Assembly (NCBI GenBank): GCA_963277665.1
Contig: OY728125.1
Location: 1,713,696,889-1,713,760,888, forward strand
Length of the DNA: 64,000 bases
Direction of reading: 5' to 3'
From: Viscum album
Lineage: Eukaryota; Streptophyta; Magnoliopsida; Santalales; Viscaceae
Part shown: positions 1-12,179 of the stretch, piece by piece
Layout of the letters: every line of letters begins with the position of its first letter
Position numbering within the stretch: the first letter of the stretch is position 1
Notes under the pieces: model-generated
The model's input: the letters and a program-made list of their open reading frames with translations, nothing else
Told to the model about the DNA's origin: nothing
Databases searched by the model: none
Position numbers and translations under genes: made by a program

Positions 1-95
1 GTGAATTTAATTTTCATATGATGAAAATGAAGGATTAAGTGGCTAGAGAATTTGATAAGTGATCAAAACTCTACAAGGCCTCTAGGAAGGAATAG
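1..95. other. Left-edge flank of gypsy element 1
   Basis: No gene is visible. The last bases before the LTR (about 81-95) are purine-rich and resemble the polypurine tract that precedes the 3' LTR of the same element at 13464-13477. This may be chance, or it may mean that the window starts inside the internal region of a neighbouring or tandem copy. Confidence 0.4.
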
Positions 96-2565
96 TGTAA
101 GATCCTAAGATTTCATAGGAGGTACAGATCTTTTTTTCTATTTAAATTCTATTTTACATCCTAATGTGAATACCCTTTAAGTTAACGATTATAGATGGGG
201 TGTTCAGTTCTTGTTTGAAGCTTAGAGCCATGATTTTTTGGAAAAATAGGATAGGTAAAATATTTATTAGAAAATATTCAGGGCTGATCTCATGGTTACT
301 CATTACTATATGAGACCTGGGCAGAGGGTAGGAGGATCCAGAATGGTTTGAGGGAACCATGTGGATGGAGGAACATGCTCATGCGAGGCACCTGTAATTT
401 TTAGTATATCTAAATCATCAGAAAACCATGTGCACTAACCATATGAGGAACTCATCCTTATAGTGAAGGGTGCAAGGTTGTAAAATGGGTTTTCCAACCA
501 TTTGGCCAAACTATGAGACTAAGTAAATCTTAGGAAAATTACCATGTTTCCCATTAAAAAATGTTAAATCCTGTTTTCTATTTGTTTTCACCACTATGGA
601 TAGCAGGGAGGTGTGGCAGCTCCACTTCAAATCCAAAGCATAGATTTTGTTCTCATTTATTCATCCAAATATAGAATCGATTGGAATCATTCTCATTGTA
701 TTCATGTTGGGATTAATTAATTCATTTTTGTTTCATTCCTCATTGTTCATTATATTGGTTATACTATTAAGGTGTAATTTAAGTTTTCCATTCATTTTTC
801 ATTTCTTTTGATCTAAACAAAATAAAAAGTTGACTTTAGAATAACACTATACTACGGACCTATGGTAGGTGGTCTACAATTTCCCTAGGTTATTTACTAC
901 GTTATAGAGAAATTTTCATTGTTCCACCCCCCAATATTTCTAGTGTGGCCCCAAAAATTAATTTAATAATTAAAATGAAAGTAATAGAACCTATTACGGG
1001 TTCCCACTAGTTCCTTGAGTATTTTTGGAGATTGTTTTCATAACCAAGGTCTCACAAGGGGTGTTCCTTTGATATTATCCCATTTTTATACCACTCATGA
1101 TGTGAGTGTTTTTTTTGACTAGTTAAAGGATTTCCACAATGGACTGAATTGAATTGAATTGATTATTAGGAGATGGTTGTTTCCACCTTTTTCATATTGA
1201 TGCTTTTTATTTAATGTTTTATATTGATTTGTATAAAATTTGGTATACTCATGGTACTTGAACGGTTGGGAATTGATGAATCGAATTAGATTTTAATTAA
1301 AATGGTAGTGGAATCATTAGTTGGTATACCATGGATCTTGATTCCATTCAGATGCTATGGATATTTCACCCATGGGTATTAATTTATGGTAGAAGATACA
1401 TTGGTCCAGTATGCTCCTTTGATCTTGATTATATAGAATGCCTATATAATTTCTACCCCTTGGATATTTATTATTGGACTCACATTGTCTATTCTCAATT
1501 GACATGATTCTTAGACTCCATCAGTTCCATTATCTTGTTTCTATCGAGGTGTTCCTTAGACTTGATAAGGATTCCATGACCTTCTATATTGTGGATCTAT
1601 CCTTATATGGTCAAACACTTTATATTGTACATAATTCCCATAGTAATTATGGCATGATTGATTATGCTACTCAGATATGGTAAATTTTGACACTTCATGT
1701 TATATGGAGTGGTCATAATCGATATGATATACAGTATATATGGAATGGCTATGGTGTTTACTTCCTTTTTCTTATTAGCTTCCTTGTGATAGGAGTTTCA
1801 CACTTGTTTTTCATGGATCCATGTATGGTTGTACATGAACTCAAATTTGTTTACTTTTTCTATGTGCACCTTACATTCAATAATATCATACCTATTATAT
1901 TATTAACTCTTCTTTATCTTGTATTTCATAGAAAAGATTTTTTATAGACACATTGTATGGTAACCTACTTGGATTGTATCGCACAACGAAGTCAGGTCAT
2001 CATTGGGTACTCGGATAGATTATATAGATAGAGGTAGGTACTAGGGAAATCAGTCATAGTTCAATACTTGAAATGGTCTCATGCTTAGAATCAGGGTATA
2101 ACTGGACTAATATGTGTCTCGTGATTCTGGATGGGATAGTTTTGGTTATTTTTTGTATTTTTTTACATGTATTGTATTGATGTATGTATACCAATTTTTT
2201 CTTCTTTGTAGACACATGAAATGATCATAATTGTATATGAGATTACTTCTTGTATTGTTTTTATATATTATTTTTTATTTTATATATTCTTTTCAATGGG
2301 TTGGGTTATTGCTCAGTGTCTGCCTAATTGTTTTAGTGTCCTGGTTGTTTTTCTATTGTCTGAATGATTTTATAATTCCACTATTTTTTGTATTCTTTTT
2401 GCCACTATGTTACACTCAAATAAGGGGGAATAGTCTCCATATAGACACACCCTATTCCCTTGATGCTAATCAATATCCTCTAGTGTTTGTCGATATTCTC
2501 TGGAGGCCACGTAGCCAACTAGGATCAGGGAACCATTCAATGGAATCAGGGTACGGGACGTTACA
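96..2565 (+). repeat. 5' LTR of gypsy element 1
   Basis: The LTR starts with TGTAAGATCC and ends with GGGACGTTACA, giving the expected TG...CA termini, about 2.47 kb in all. Several blocks recur in the 3' LTR from 13479. The clearest is the block at 1011-1316, which matches 14430-14730 and includes the shared string GAATTGAATTGATTATTAGG. Short open frames at 1474-1947 and 2231-2620 lie inside this LTR and look like chance. Confidence 0.75.
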
Positions 2566-2568
2566 TAG

Positions 2569-2580
2569 TGGTATCATAGG
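2569..2580 (+). other. Primer binding site (Met-tRNA type), gypsy element 1
   Basis: TGGTATCATAGG lies 3 bases after the LTR end. It matches the TGGTATCAGAGC complement of plant initiator-Met tRNA, the usual primer of this class, at 10 of 12 bases. Confidence 0.7.
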
Positions 2581-3502
2581 ATTCATTTCTGGTTTTATTT
2601 ACAATTTTGAGATAATATAAAGTGATAGGAAATAATTGGAATTTGGTAATTACTTATACCATTTAGTATCTAACCCATGTACTGGAAAAATCCAAATTTC
2701 CCCAAAAGGAAATTTCTGTTTCCTTGAATTTCACTATTACAATTGATTTGATACCACTATTTCTTGATACACTAGAATTGATATGTTATCGTTGATATGA
2801 TAAACGATTATATTTTTTTGAAACATGATATTATGAGGGTGTTCCATATCATGGGTCATTTTAGGAACATTATAGGAATCACATGATATGCATTATTTCA
2901 TTCCATGTACGATGCATTTCTTGGTTTCACGACATAGTGATGAGAGCATTCTATTATATACGAACTATTTTGATAGATATTCTTTGTAGGTAATTGGAAA
3001 ACATGGTTGTTACATTGATTTCATAATATATCATGTGTATTTATTTCTTGATTAGGATATAATAGACTCCCTAATCAGAAAGTTTTAGCACATTGAGTCA
3101 TGGACCATGACTCGGATGAACTAGAACATGTTATGGAGTGGATTGTGTGGATTACATATTTCAATTCATGATCGGTATGGTCCCTTATGGATCAAAAGTG
3201 GTGAACCAGTTGGTTCAACAATTTAAATTTGAAATGACATAAGAATATGAATAAATTTGAATTTAATGTAAATGAAATGGAAATTGACTTATAGAATAGT
3301 GAACTTGATAAGGACCCAACTATTTAGTGGATAGTAGGAAGTCGCTCTAGTGACTTTTATGGATATCTTTTTATAGTCCAACCTTCAGGAGTATGTTTTG
3401 GGGTATGACATAATTATAATAAGGTTTTGGAATGTCCTGTTATTTTAGCTATGAACAATTATATTTTTATTTTATGATGAATTTGTTTGGAATTTTAGAG
3501 AC
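2581..3502 (+). other. Untranslated leader of gypsy element 1
   Basis: This is AT-rich sequence between the primer site and the first gag-like ATG at 3503. I see no coding remnant and take it as the untranslated leader of the element. Confidence 0.5.
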
Positions 3503-4700
3503 ATGCCACCATGTTGAACTCCAATAATAAGCCAAGAGGGTAGAAACAACCATTCTTCGAAGGCACTGGCACTTGGCCTAGCAATGGATCCTCTAATATT
3601 TCAAACTGAGGCCTGAGTGGTTTTACCAAACACAGCTACTGATACATAGCTCTATGAGGGATTTGTTTCATTTCATGTAGACTTTGTTGGGAGTACTACA
3701 GCATTCTTTTTCAATGGATGAGATGATGCATGTGTTCCAACTGTTGTATTCTCCCACGTTTTTTGGGTATGGATGTCCATAGTATACTAAATTGTGGATT
3801 GAGACTGGTTTATCTATCTTTGAGAATCTGGAGACACCTCTTGAGAGGATAGTGAAGCTCAGGACATACATGCTTTGGGGAGAAGAAAATCCTTGTTGGG
3901 ATGTTTTGAACTAGGTATATACGTTTTGTTATATCATTTTGAAGGATTTACAAACTAGATTTTAGGACTAATTTTTTCCTAAAACTATAAAAGAAGATAG
4001 GTCCAGTGTGTTCATCAATCTGGACTAAGGTTCTTAGATAGTTATGGCATATTCATCATGCTTTACATGGCTTCATCGTTTTGAATGATATATGTTGATG
4101 ATGAGGCTTTAAGGGAAAGATTCTTCAAGGAAGGTCTCCAACATGTTTTTGATCTTAGGTAAATGTGTTCAGGTTGAACTTTTTTACTGAGATAGTAAAT
4201 CAGATGACAATTATAGAGAGGAACATGAGAGAAGTTGGGGATGCATATCAAAGCATTATAGTCTCTCAACACAACAATTCAGTGCCTTCCAGAAGGAAGC
4301 ACCTTTTTTAGGCATTCCATTTGATGTGTACCATCAAGGCTATGAGTAGATGTAATTTGGTTTTCTATTATCATTGTGGCTGAATGGGCACCAATATAAA
4401 TCATTGTGCTTGTGAAATAGTCAAGTGATGAGCTTGGGAAGTATGTTCCATGTGAAATGTTTCTATAATACTTTCTCTCTAGCAGTGAGTGGTAGTAGTT
4501 CAACTCTAACACTAGGTTCAAGAACAGGTTTCTCATTTCTATTTCATATAGAGAGCTAGATAAGTACAGCTCATTTAGTACAAGTTAGTGGTGATCATGA
4601 TCAAAAAATTCAGACACTAGTTTCTCTCAGATAGTATAGTGGGATTGCTCTAGGTAGTGAGGTTCTTTCACAATGTCACAGTTCCATCCAGGTCTTTTCT
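3503..4700 (+). pseudogene. gag pseudogene of gypsy element 1
   Basis: A gag-like frame opens at 3503 with Met-Pro-Pro, a common start of plant gypsy gag proteins. Around 3810-3895 the translation reads IFENLETPLERIVKLRTYML followed by a Trp-containing stretch. This corresponds to the retrotransposon gag domain and to the same part of the intact gag at 32225-33076. At about 4361-4420 a degenerate CCHC zinc knuckle (Y-HCG-MG-NINHC pattern) is visible. Numerous stops and frameshifts break the frame. Gag would form the virus-like particle and bind element RNA. Identity is inferred from these motifs and from position before protease and RT. Confidence 0.65.
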
Positions 4701-4744
4701 AAGAAACCTTCCCCTTAGGAGTTGGGTGTTAGGCCATATATGGT

Positions 4745-5070
4745 TAGCGATACGATCTTTGTAGACTCTACTCTAGTATTTTCTCACTTTGACATAGGTG
4801 TATGGAATTATTTCATATATATACCTATGGTTTAAATCCTTTGGATTGTTTTTCAGTTTTCAGATAGAGTAATGATTCTTAACACTATATTGTTGATTAG
4901 AATAGAGGATTTACGCCAGTGTAGGGAGTTCCCCTTGAGATTTCTTAGTGTCACTTTTTTTGTAATATTTTTTCCCTTGAGATGATTAGGTTTGATGTTA
5001 TACTCATTAATGAATGGCTAATATCTTATCAATCTTACATTTACTATGATCACTAGAGGGTGAATTTCAC
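4745..5070 (+). pseudogene. Aspartic protease remnant, gypsy element 1
   Basis: The translated remnant reads FVDSTLVFSHFDIG (replacing the catalytic DSGA-SH region) at about 4755-4800. At about 4978-5030 it ends with PLEMIRFDVILINEWL, which corresponds to the conserved FDVILGMDWL segment that closes gypsy protease domains. The catalytic Asp-Ser-Gly is degraded and stops interrupt the frame. In an active element the protease would cut the Gag-Pol polyprotein. Confidence 0.65.
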
Positions 5071-5300
5071 ATCACTAGAGGGTGTACTGTATACTCATAA
5101 TAGTTAATGGGATGTCTTGGCAGACCGAGCTAGACCGTACCATCATGGGCTGGGTGGAATGACAACCCATATTACTAGTTTGTATCTAGATGATCAGGGA
5201 ATGTGACAAAAAGATTTCCCTATAGTTTTTTATTATTTTAGGGATGTTTTCCGGATTGAATTTTATGGTTTACCACCTAATATAGAGGATTATTTCAATA
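5071..5300 (+). pseudogene. Protease-RT linker remnant, gypsy element 1
   Basis: This is the decayed spacer between protease and reverse transcriptase. No conserved motif is clear. By position it belongs to the pol polyprotein. Confidence 0.4.
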
Positions 5301-6035
5301 TAGATCTAGTTCTAGGAGATTCACTAGTATCCATTCCACTTTACAAGATGGATATGATAGAGCTTTAGGTGCTCAAGAGGTAGATAGAGGACTTTGAGGC
5401 AAAGGGTCTTATTTAACACAGTACTTCTTTGTGGGGTTCACTGTTCCTTTCCAAGTTAGAAGTTACCCTTAGGATCTGTGTGGATTTGAAAAATCTAATT
5501 AGCTGATGGTTAAGTACCGGTATCCTATATCCAAAATATATGACCTATTGGATAAGCATTGAGGAGCTTTGGTGTTCTCAAAAATTGATTTTCGGTTAGT
5601 ATATCACCATTAAATGTTTGACCAAGAGACATACCTCATGGAACTTTTCACAGAATTTATGTTTTATACAGTTATCTAGATATGTAATTTAGTCTAATTA
5701 ATGTTCTAGTGGTTTTTTAACTGCTAATAAACCATGTTTTCTATCCATATTTATATTTTTTGTGGTTCTTTTGATAGATGATATATTATTGTATCCTCAT
5801 AATCGACAGGACCATAGAAAACATCTTGATATCATTTTAGATATATAGAGATAGCATCATTTATAAATTAAGATCACAAAGTGACACTTCTTGATGGATG
5901 TGATTCACTTCTTAAGCCATATTATATCAGATATAGGAGTATCAGTAGACATAGAAAAGGTGAGATATGTAGTATCCTTGGATAATCCCAATAATTCCTT
6001 TGATATATTTATTTTCATAGGGGGGGTTACATATT
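5300..6035 (+). pseudogene. Reverse transcriptase remnant (5' part), gypsy element 1
   Basis: Landmarks of gypsy RT are readable across frames. LRICVDLKNL (R-CVDYR-LN motif) is at about 5470, VFSKIDFRLVYHH (FSKIDLRSGYHQ motif) at about 5573-5611, LLIDDILLYPHN (the catalytic FIDDIL box with both Asp retained) at about 5768-5803, and SHIISDIGVSVDIEKVRYVV (GHVIS...V-P-K motif) at about 5918-5978. Stops and frameshifts occur throughout. The domain breaks off at 6035, in the FIG-GYY motif, where a foreign 5.3-kb segment has inserted. The rest of the motif resumes at 11345. Confidence 0.85.
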
Positions 6036-6482
6036 TTATTTATTATTGAAAAAACATCATTCAAAAATTTCAGTTTTTATTAAAACAATATTGTATTTGA
6101 AAAACAATGTATTTTATTTTTCTAATATGACTATTACATTTTAGAAAAATCATAATTACTATTGTAGAAAAAAAATTACTTTTTAAAATATTTGTTTTAA
6201 ATATTTCATAATGAAAAGTATTATAATCACTATAGACTACTAAAACAAGAAGAACAGGAAATCATATCGATGGATTCATTCACTCCAAAAAGTAATTATA
6301 TATTATTTTAAAAATATCTCTATTTCATTTAATTTAGTTTATAATAGATGTTTTAATATTATTTGTTTTATGAAATTTTGTTTTTTCCCAAAAACAAAAA
6401 TTTTAAAAAAAATCTTATTCACAATCAATATGATAAATCTTTTAAAACCTCAAGAATTAAAATTTCATAAATATCTCTTCCG

Positions 6483-6809
6483 ATGATTATCAATTGTCAA
6501 ATTAGAGTTTTTTCATCTCAACTATTGAAAATGACATGGAATTATAATATTCATCCCAATTCTTATATAATGAGGGCCACCCCTTGTATCTCACATCTTT
6601 TATGTCCTAATTATTCACCAAAATTGTTGCACCTTCCAAAAGCTCGAGTGCAAAAACTATTCATTACAACCAATACACTATTTTTAGTTCCAAATCAGAT
6701 GAATTTTGGTAATTTTGTCATGAATTGGTTTACACTCAAGGAATGTTTAGTTGAAATATATTTTTATGAAAAATATGATTCTACTTTGAAGAAGATCATT
6801 GAATTTTAA
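6483..6809 (+). pseudogene. Unrecognised ORF inside the 5.3-kb insertion
   Basis: An open frame of 108 codons. I do not recognise the product. It is rich in Asn, Ile and Leu, has no clear membrane segment or zinc motif, and contains a semi-regular stretch near its C-terminus (NFVMNWFTLKECLVEIYF). It is the longest open frame in the insertion and may be the remnant of a longer protein, as coding-like sequence seems to continue past the stop. It may also be chance in AT-rich DNA. Confidence 0.25.
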
Positions 6810-7387
6810 GGATAGAAATCGGTCTTTGTTGAAAATCTAGGAAAGAAATTTGATTTTCTTTATTTAGATCTTATTATTTATTTTTACGATTTAGTAAATT
6901 TTTTCAAGGAGGGTGGGAAAAAATATATTTGTTTTATATAAGGAAAATGATATATGATGTCCCATAAGAAATATTGAAGATTAATATGAATTTCATCATA
7001 AATAGAATCTTATTTTCCTTCGCATAAGAATCCATATGATATTGAATAATTTAATAGGATCAAGGAAAAATATTCATTAATTGATCATTACAAAAATATT
7101 AGTATGGTTTTAAACCTGACATCAAATAATATAATATTATCCCTTTGAATGCAATGTTTTCTAATACTAAGAAAATTATATCCTAAAATCATCAATTTTT
7201 GTATGTTTCCATATTATATTTTCATGTAAACATGACTAAGATAGATATTTTTGGATTAATATTTATTGAAATAAAACAAATTAAGATAGATTCTATAAAA
7301 TCACATATCATCATATTTTCAGGTTTTATTAGCACTTTAAGGGTTTAAAGCATAAATATTTTCAAGATATTTATTAAATAAAATCTA

Positions 7388-8540
7388 ATGAGGGATAATA
7401 TTTTGTTCATTAGTGATATTACAGTAATTATAATGATATTAGTCCTTAATAGTGAATCAAATAAATTTTTTTATAACGTTGGAGATAACACTTCTAATGT
7501 AGAACCATTAAGGAAAGCTGAGAATGGTGAAAATAAAAATAAAATGAAAACTAAAACATCCCCATTGAAGAAAAATAATTAACAAAATAAGGTTCCAAAT
7601 GAATTTTATGAGGAATTAATGAAAAATAAATATGGGATGATTTGGGAGGACTAGTTATCAGAACTAACCCATCAGAGGCTGAAGGCCTTAATATTCATGT
7701 TGTCGATACTTTACAAGAAGAAGAAAAGAAATCTAAATAGAAAATGAAGTTAATAGAAGATGTAATCTATGAAAATATATTACAAATCGTTGAAATAGAA
7801 TCTAAGATGGTTTATTTACCTTCATCTCATACAGATCATCTGAACCCAGAAGTATGATTACTTTTTAAAGAAACTGTAGTCTTTTGTGTAGATGTCACGT
7901 CAGTGGAAAATAAAGAAAGGGGTAATATTCTTAATAAATAATCAGTGTATGTAGATCAAGAAAATCCATCCTTACCAATACCATCTGAAAAAGGAGGATT
8001 AAGAATATAAATTTACTTACATGAAGTGTTTTATAAATCAATTGATGAAGATGTAAATGTTATTAATAAATATAGGAAAGAAGAAAAAGAAGGAAGTGAA
8101 AAAATTGATTATGAAGTAGTTAAATACTTTATTGAAAAAGACGGGGAATATGATGAAAATGAGGAAGCTGATAAAAATATAGAGAATGAAGGAAAGGATG
8201 AAGATGAAGAAGAATTTGAAAATTAGAAGACACAATCTAAAAAACCATCCGATGCTTCATCATTAGATTTACACTCTATATTTGATAATTAAGAAAAACA
8301 TAATGTTTATTAAAATAATTATTCGAATAATAGGCATGGTCTTTATCAAGGAAATAAAGTGATCAAATTTCAAAGAAAAAAGTTAAGAAAAAGATAAATA
8401 TGATAAGGATGTAGAGATCTTTAAATGTTCTCATGATAAGGAAGTTGAGGAAAATGTTCCTAATATAGTTGAAAAATTGGTTTCAATAAAAGAAAAGAAA
8501 TATGTAAAATAATATGAAATCAAATCAATTCATGTCATCC
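7388..8540 (+). pseudogene. Broken Lys/Glu-rich coding remnant in the insertion
   Basis: Several short + strand frames in this stretch (7388-7582, 8026-8226 and neighbours) encode highly charged Lys/Glu/Asp/Asn-rich peptides. The clearest, 8026-8226, ends in an acidic run (residues about 45-66 are mostly Glu, Asp, Lys and Asn). They read like pieces of one long charged protein broken by stops. Composition bias of A-rich DNA can produce the same pattern, so this is only tentatively called a decayed gene. No function can be assigned. Confidence 0.3.
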
Positions 8541-10545
8541 ATCCTGAATTAGACAATGATTAATTGGATTTAGTTAGCACATTAACTAAAAAAGGAGTTG
8601 ATTACATCATTCAAGATTTTAAGAGACTTGAATTAATAATTCTATATTTTCCGATACATCAAATTAGATGTAAAATGATTTATTAAAATGTTGATCAGAA
8701 ATTAGAATCATTAAAGTTGTTAATAGAAATGGTAATTTGGAATGAATAAACATAAAAAATTTACAATATTGTTCTTCTCCGCACAAAAAGTCTTGCAATA
8801 AGGTTTTAAAATGGTCCCATAAATTTTATATTTATATCAAACTAAATGATGAAAATTTTGAATATGTGATGAAACTTATAAATGAATCTATCTATTCTTT
8901 CAGTTGTTTGTCTAAAAACATAACTGATAGGGTAAAATTTGTGGAAAATTTTAAAGACACGACTGATAACAACACATAGTAGGTAAAAACTATGAATATT
9001 TATTTATGATACTTTCAGTTGGAGGTCATCAGACGAGAATCCTATAATGATAAAATTAACGTATTGATGAATCATAATCAGGAACTTTCTATGAATTTAA
9101 AAAGTTTTGATACTAAATAATAGTATTAAGATGAAATGTTTTAAGAGTTTGAGAAGGATTGAATGGATATCAAAAATATGAATTATTTTTTCAAAATATT
9201 GATGAAGAAAAATTGAAATTTTTAACCTTGGACTATTTTTTTAATTGTATTTGTAAAATAATTGAATGTATGTTTATGAATGAATAACTTTTTCATCCAA
9301 ATACAATTTGTTCGAATTTTTTCCAATTATTATTGGTTGAATGATATTTCATTCCTTTTTTGGATGATAATTTGATTCATCATATTTTTTTGTATATATT
9401 GTTTCTTACATTTTTAGAAAACATCTAATCCTTCTCCATTCCTTTTTGAAAATCACAATGGGGTAGAATCTTATTTCATGGTGGAGAAATATTTATTGGG
9501 GAGTTTTTAAAAAATAATATTTCTTACAAAGAAGATAAATTTTGATAAAGGATGATAATTTCATATTTAGGGGATAATATGATCCCTAGGGGGATATGTT
9601 ATCCTAAGGAAGAGTTAGTCATATTCAATATCACTTTCTCCATTATACTCATATGACCTATAAACACGGGTAGGGTTAAGAATAAATTTATAACTCTTAA
9701 TCCAAAGTACCTAAAAGAAAAAAGGATGGTGAGTTTTTCAAAGTTAGTTTTCATTAATGTTTTGGGGTTTGTGATTTACAAAATGGTGGATATTATTGAG
9801 TCATTAATTCTTTTTTTCACTTTTCCATCCATTTAGTTTTGGAAATAACAAATGGTTTCTTAAAACTAATTTACTAACATTTTATGTCCAAATTGTTTTT
9901 GTATGTTTTTTGTAGAAAATATATTCTTTTACCATTCCTAGAATATTTTCTAATGAATAAAAAGAATAAAAATATAATTATTCATTATGATTATTGTAGT
10001 AAGTATGTTTTTGGTAAATATCATATTTACCCTTTTCAGATCATATGTTAGAACTTCTTCTATAACTATCATATTGATAAAGACATAGACATTGAACTAA
10101 CATTTTCACCAATAAACATTGGAATAATACACATAAGGATTATCATAATGAAATTTTTAAATAAGTACATCAGACTGATTTAATGTTTATAATCATATTC
10201 ATAAGACTTATTTCTAATGTAAGTAATACATTTTACACTATAATGGTGTAAATCAATATGATGTCAAACACTCATTTATTTCATAGAGGTATGAGTTATA
10301 AAGTTCCATGTGTCCAATCCATTGTGATACATTTAGAGAAAATATGATTGTTGGGAAAGAAATTTTACAATTAGGAAAACACCTTTAAATACCTCAATAT
10401 TTTAATAGTTTGTAGATGGTATCCTCTTATTTCTTCTATAGAGATACAGATTGATCAATTTAACTCTCAAATTCTTCTTAAAGATTATATTTTGAGAGAA
10501 ACATGTTCATATTATTTTGTAATTATTTAGAGAGAGTCTTCTTAA

Positions 10546-10565
10546 GGAAACCTAGCTAGGTTTCC
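10546..10565. repeat. Perfect 20-bp palindrome
   Basis: GGAAACCTAGCTAGGTTTCC is its own reverse complement. It is followed within about 10 bases by a run of T. In RNA it could form a strong hairpin, and it stands out in otherwise AT-rich insertion DNA. Confidence 0.85.
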
Positions 10566-10638
10566 CCGTTAATTTTTTTTCATTGAAATCTTGTGTCCTA
10601 TTTTTATGATTATGATCGTGGTATTTTAGGGATAGAAA

Positions 10639-10700
10639 GATAGAGAATCTGGTAATTGTATTGATCAAGGGCTCATTGGGATAATGTGATAGAGAATCTG
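10639..10700 (+). repeat. Short direct repeat GATAGAGAATCTG
   Basis: The 13-mer GATAGAGAATCTG occurs at 10639-10651 and 10688-10700, with AAGGGCT and GAGGGCT following at similar distances. This suggests an ancient local duplication of about 49 bases. Confidence 0.6.
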
Positions 10701-11259
10701 ATCCATCAGATCGAGGGCTTCCATGGATAGGAAGATAGATGTGATCTTCATATCAAGGTATTTCCTTGCTGAGGAAATATAGACTTTCTTGTAATTATAA
10801 AACAGTGAATACCATTAGAAAAGGTTACTGGATACCTTACTCTTAAGGTTAAAAGAATTATATATGATTAATAAAAACTATATTTAAGTTTGATATAACA
10901 TTTATATTTTATTTCTTATATAATTTCAAGTAAATCATTATCTACATTTATATAAAATAAATTGATACATCATATTCAACTTTCTTTACTGATTATTTTA
11001 TCATAATTACTCTGATTATGATTTTTATACTCTATTTAATCGTATCTATAGTGACTATGATATTTTACATTAATTAAATAATATTAACTTTAATTATGAT
11101 TCAATAACTCATATATATAAAAATAAATTTTGATTGTGAATCATTATTAATTGGACTAAGGGAAAAGTCCAAATATAGAAGCTTTACGTAAATAAGTTTT
11201 TGAAATTTTTTAGTTTAAATTATTTTATAACAATGTTTTTTAAATAATAATTCACCCTC

Positions 11260-11275
11260 CCCCCCCCCACCCTTA
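11260..11275 (+). repeat. C-rich homopolymer tract
   Basis: A pyrimidine tract containing ten consecutive C lies close to the right end of the insertion. It is unusual in this AT-rich context. A run of seven G lies just outside the left junction (6020-6026), in gypsy DNA. Confidence 0.6.
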
Positions 11276-11344
11276 GTAATAGATCAATAAAGAAAAAATT
11301 ATATTTAACCTAATGTTAATATAAGTCATATTGTTATCTAATAG

Positions 11345-12150
11345 ATATTATAGGTGTTTCATATAGTAGTTACCACACGGATCAGAGTCACTTATGGGAT
11401 TAACTGAAAAGGGTGTAAAGTTTGGGTGCATTGATACCTATGAGACAGCCTTTCATGAAATGAAAGGGAGACTAACTTTAGAGTTGGTCCTGATTATCCC
11501 AGAGTATGGTAGAAGCTACACTATTCATTATGATGCATCTAGTATCAGACTTAGAGTAATGATAATGTAGGGAGATATAGTCATGGAATATGGGTCTTAG
11601 TGTATGAGGCCAAACAAGAGGAATTATCAAATGCATGATCTTGAATTAGAATAATTCGTTCAATATTTGGGTTTTTGGGTATATTACTTATGGGAAGACT
11701 ATTTTTTGGTGTACATGGAACAAAAAAGTCTCAAGTATATATTTACACAGCTTGATCGTAATATGAGATAGTGAAGGTCATTTGAGTACTTACAGTCATT
11801 CTACCTCAATATTTCCTTTATGCCTGAAAATGAAAATGAATTTATAGATTCCCTAAATAGGTGGACTCACATACAAATAGATTAGTATTTCAGTAGAGGT
11901 TAGAAGCTTGTGGATCTATTTTTTGAGATGCACATGGAGGTGTAGGATAGTTAGTGATTGACTTTTATTTCATCATTAGTTTTGACCTCTAGTCTTTTGG
12001 ATAGAGTGATAATGAGGTATCTATCACATTCAGAGGATCCAGTCTTGTTCGAGAGTCTGGTAGGTGAGGACCCAACACCTAGTTAGACTGTGGGTGATGA
12101 TGAGATCCTAAGAGTCTATGGAAACACATGTGTTCCAGTGGACATATGTG
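11345..12150 (+). pseudogene. RT 3' end and RNase H remnant, gypsy element 1
   Basis: After the insertion the frame resumes with RYYRCFI (GYYRRF motif). It continues with LTEKGVKFGCIDTYETAFHE at about 11400-11460, then YTIHYDASS, the first RNase H Asp, at about 11520-11546. Further on are NYQMHDLELE at about 11622-11651 and EQKSLKYIFTQLDRNMR (DHKSLKY-FTQ motif) at about 11719-11768. MPENENEFIDSLNR near 11820 corresponds to the G-N-ADALSR end of RNase H. Stops are frequent. In a working element this domain would remove the RNA strand during cDNA synthesis. Confidence 0.85.
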
Positions 12151-12179
12151 AGGATATGATGTGAGAGTTTCATTCCTCT

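Larger units (their letters stand above)
6036..11344. mobile_element. Unidentified 5.3-kb insertion in gypsy element 1 RT
   Basis: The gypsy pol frame stops at 6035 and resumes at 11345. Both junctions carry ATATT (6031-6035 and 11345-11349), consistent with a 5-bp target duplication, though the AT-richness makes this weak on its own. The insert is very AT-rich and lacks recognisable RT, integrase or transposase motifs. It contains broken Lys/Glu/Asn-rich reading frames (6483-6809, 7388-7582, 8026-8226), a perfect 20-bp palindrome at 10546-10565 and a short direct repeat near 10640-10700. Termini are not obviously TG...CA. It could be a degraded retroelement or a non-autonomous element; I cannot place it. 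Confidence 0.6.

Noticed and set aside
1474..2620. Plus-strand open frames of 69, 86 and 129 codons with hydrophobic translations.
   Set aside because: They lie within the 5' LTR of gypsy element 1, and their Phe/Leu/Ile richness comes from T-rich sequence.
8038..8235. Minus-strand Phe/Ile-rich ORF resembling a membrane protein.
   Set aside because: It is the complement of an A/G-rich, Lys/Glu-coding stretch; hydrophobicity follows from base composition.
6036..11344. Idea that the insertion is an endogenous plant pararetrovirus.
   Set aside because: No movement-protein, coat or RT motif could be read; charged Lys/Glu-rich frames alone are not evidence.
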